Source: Pseudomonadota bacterium
Lineage (GTDB): Bacteria > Pseudomonadota > Alphaproteobacteria > Reyranellales > Reyranellaceae
Assembly (NCBI GenBank): GCA_023436825.1
Contig: JAEZHS010000733.1
Location: 1-6,688, forward strand
Reading direction: 5' to 3'
Length of the DNA: 6,688 bases
Position numbers and translations under genes: made by a program. The notes under the pieces were generated by a model. It was given only the letters and a program-made list of their open reading frames with translations. It searched no databases and was not told the DNA's origin. Of this stretch, positions 5,752 through 6,688 are shown one piece after another; the first letter of the stretch is position 1; each line of letters begins with the position of its first letter.

Positions 5752-6688
5752 ATGGCCTCGTCCCACGGCACGCCGCCGGTCTTCAACAACAAGGTGATCG
5801 CCTGGATCGATCATCGCCTGCCGGTCTTCTCGTATCTCGAGAAGGAGTATCACACCTTCCCGACGCCCCGGAATTTCAACTATTTCTGGAATTTCGGCGC
5901 GATCGCGACGGTGATGCTGGTGCTGATGATCGCCACGGGCGTCGTGCTCGCGACCAACTACACCCCGCATGTGTTGATGGCCTTCGATTCGGTCGAGCGC
6001 ATCGACCGCGACGTGCCGCAGGGCTGGCTGATCCGCGACCTGCACATGAACGGCGCCTCGTTCTTCTTCATCGCCGTCTACATCCACATCTTCCGCGGCA
6101 TGTACTACGGCTCCTACAAGGCGCCGCGCGAGCTGCTGTGGATCCTGGGCGTCGTCATCTTCCTGCTGATGATGGCGACGGCCTTCATGGGCTACGTGCT
6201 GCCGTGGGGCCAGATGAGCTTCTGGGGCGCCACCGTCATCACCAACCTGTTCTCGGCCATTCCGGTGGTCGGCGATTCGATCGTGACCTGGCTGTGGGGC
6301 GGCTTCTCCGTCGACAATCCGACGCTGAACCGCTTTTTTGCGCTGCACTACCTGCTGCCGTTCATCATCGTGGCGGTGGTCGCGCTGCACGTCATCGCGC
6401 TGCACGTGCACGGCTCGAACAACCCGCTGGGCATCGATCCGCGGGGGCCGCAGGACACCGTTCCGTTCCATCCGTACTACACGATGAAGGACGGTTTCGG
6501 CGTGGTGGTCTTCCTGATCGTCTATGCCGGCTTCACCTTCTTCGCGCCCGACTACATGGGCCATCCCGACAACTACATCCCGGCCAACCCGCTGGTGACG
6601 CCCGAGCACATCGTGCCGGAATGGTACTTCCTGCCGTTCTACGCGATCCTGCGCGCCGTGCCGGACAAGCTCGGCGGCGTGATCGCCA
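5752..6688 (+). CDS. petB: Cytochrome b of the bc1 complex (3' end cut by window edge)
   Basis: Cytochrome b is the integral-membrane core of the bc1 complex. It holds hemes bL and bH and both quinone sites. From the ATG at 5752 the frame stays open to the window edge, giving 312 codons of an expected ~410-430. The four heme-ligand histidines are visible: H98 in [10 protein letters not shown]112 in YIHIFRG, H199 in FALHYLLP and H213 in ALHVIALH. The Qo-site PEWY motif is at 289-292. Hydrophobic helices fall near 48-68, 100-118, 127-148, 196-218 and 247-265. The N-terminus ([14 protein letters not shown] at 36-49) is typical of alphaproteobacterial cytochrome b. The remaining C-terminal helices and presumably petC (cytochrome c1) lie to the right; a petB-petC fusion, as in Bradyrhizobium, cannot be excluded. 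An antisense open frame at 5722-6609 is a shadow. Confidence 0.98.
   Translation, partial: MASSHGTPPVFNNKVIAWIDHRLPVFSYLEKEYHTFPTPRNFNYFWNFGAIATVMLVLMIATGVVLATNYTPHVLMAFDSVERIDRDVPQGWLIRDLHMNGASFFFIAVYIHIFRGMYYGSYKAPRELLWILGVVIFLLMMATAFMGYVLPWGQMSFWGATVITNLFSAIPVVGDSIVTWLWGGFSVDNPTLNRFFALHYLLPFIIVAVVALHVIALHVHGSNNPLGIDPRGPQDTVPFHPYYTMKDGFGVVVFLIVYAGFTFFAPDYMGHPDNYIPANPLVTPEHIVPEWYFLPFYAILRAVPDKLGGVIA

Noticed and set aside
5722..6609. 295-codon minus-strand open frame opposite petB.
   Set aside because: It has a His/Asp/Arg-rich composition expected from antisense of a membrane-protein gene; petB carries all heme ligands on the plus strand.

Overview
The window is high-GC (roughly two-thirds G+C by eye), densely packed bacterial chromosome. 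It most likely comes from an aerobic alphaproteobacterium. The evidence is the small DUF6111-type membrane protein in front of a class II CCA-adding enzyme, the hemF/trmL pair divergent from a Rieske/cytochrome b (petAB) operon, the Tat-type Rieske protein, and the cytochrome b sequence. I cannot name the genus from sequence alone; Hyphomicrobiales or Rhodospirillales-like is a guess.

Layout. (1) 1-954, minus strand: a MoxR-family AAA+ ATPase whose C-terminus runs off the left edge. (2) 1022-3594, plus strand: a CoA-pyrophosphatase-type Nudix hydrolase, then a 112-bp gap holding a palindromic repeat, then a tight cluster of DUF6111-like protein, CCA tRNA nucleotidyltransferase and an unrecognised four-helix membrane protein. 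The last three are joined by ATGA stop/start overlaps. (3) 3549-3623: a second copy of the palindromic repeat, inverted relative to the first, filling the junction between converging genes. (4) 3624-4971, minus strand: trmL (tRNA wobble-nucleotide 2'-O-methyltransferase) followed by hemF (oxygen-dependent coproporphyrinogen III oxidase), overlapping by 17 nt. (5) 4972-5151: divergent intergenic region with a plausible sigma70-type promoter facing petA. (6) 5152 to the right edge, plus strand: petA (Rieske protein) and the first 312 codons of petB (cytochrome b) of the bc1 complex; petC would be expected just outside.

The genes are mostly housekeeping: tRNA maturation and modification (cca, trmL), heme synthesis (hemF), respiration that consumes heme (petA, petB), nucleotide/cofactor sanitation (Nudix) and a MoxR chaperone. 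I see no defence system, phage, transposase, CRISPR array, rRNA or tRNA gene. The most unusual content is the pair of ~75-81 bp palindromic elements. They share conserved ends and one conserved inner hairpin, while their centre differs in sequence but stays foldable. One supplies the last 15 codons and stop of a membrane-protein gene, and the other abuts the ribosome-binding site of the DUF6111-like gene.
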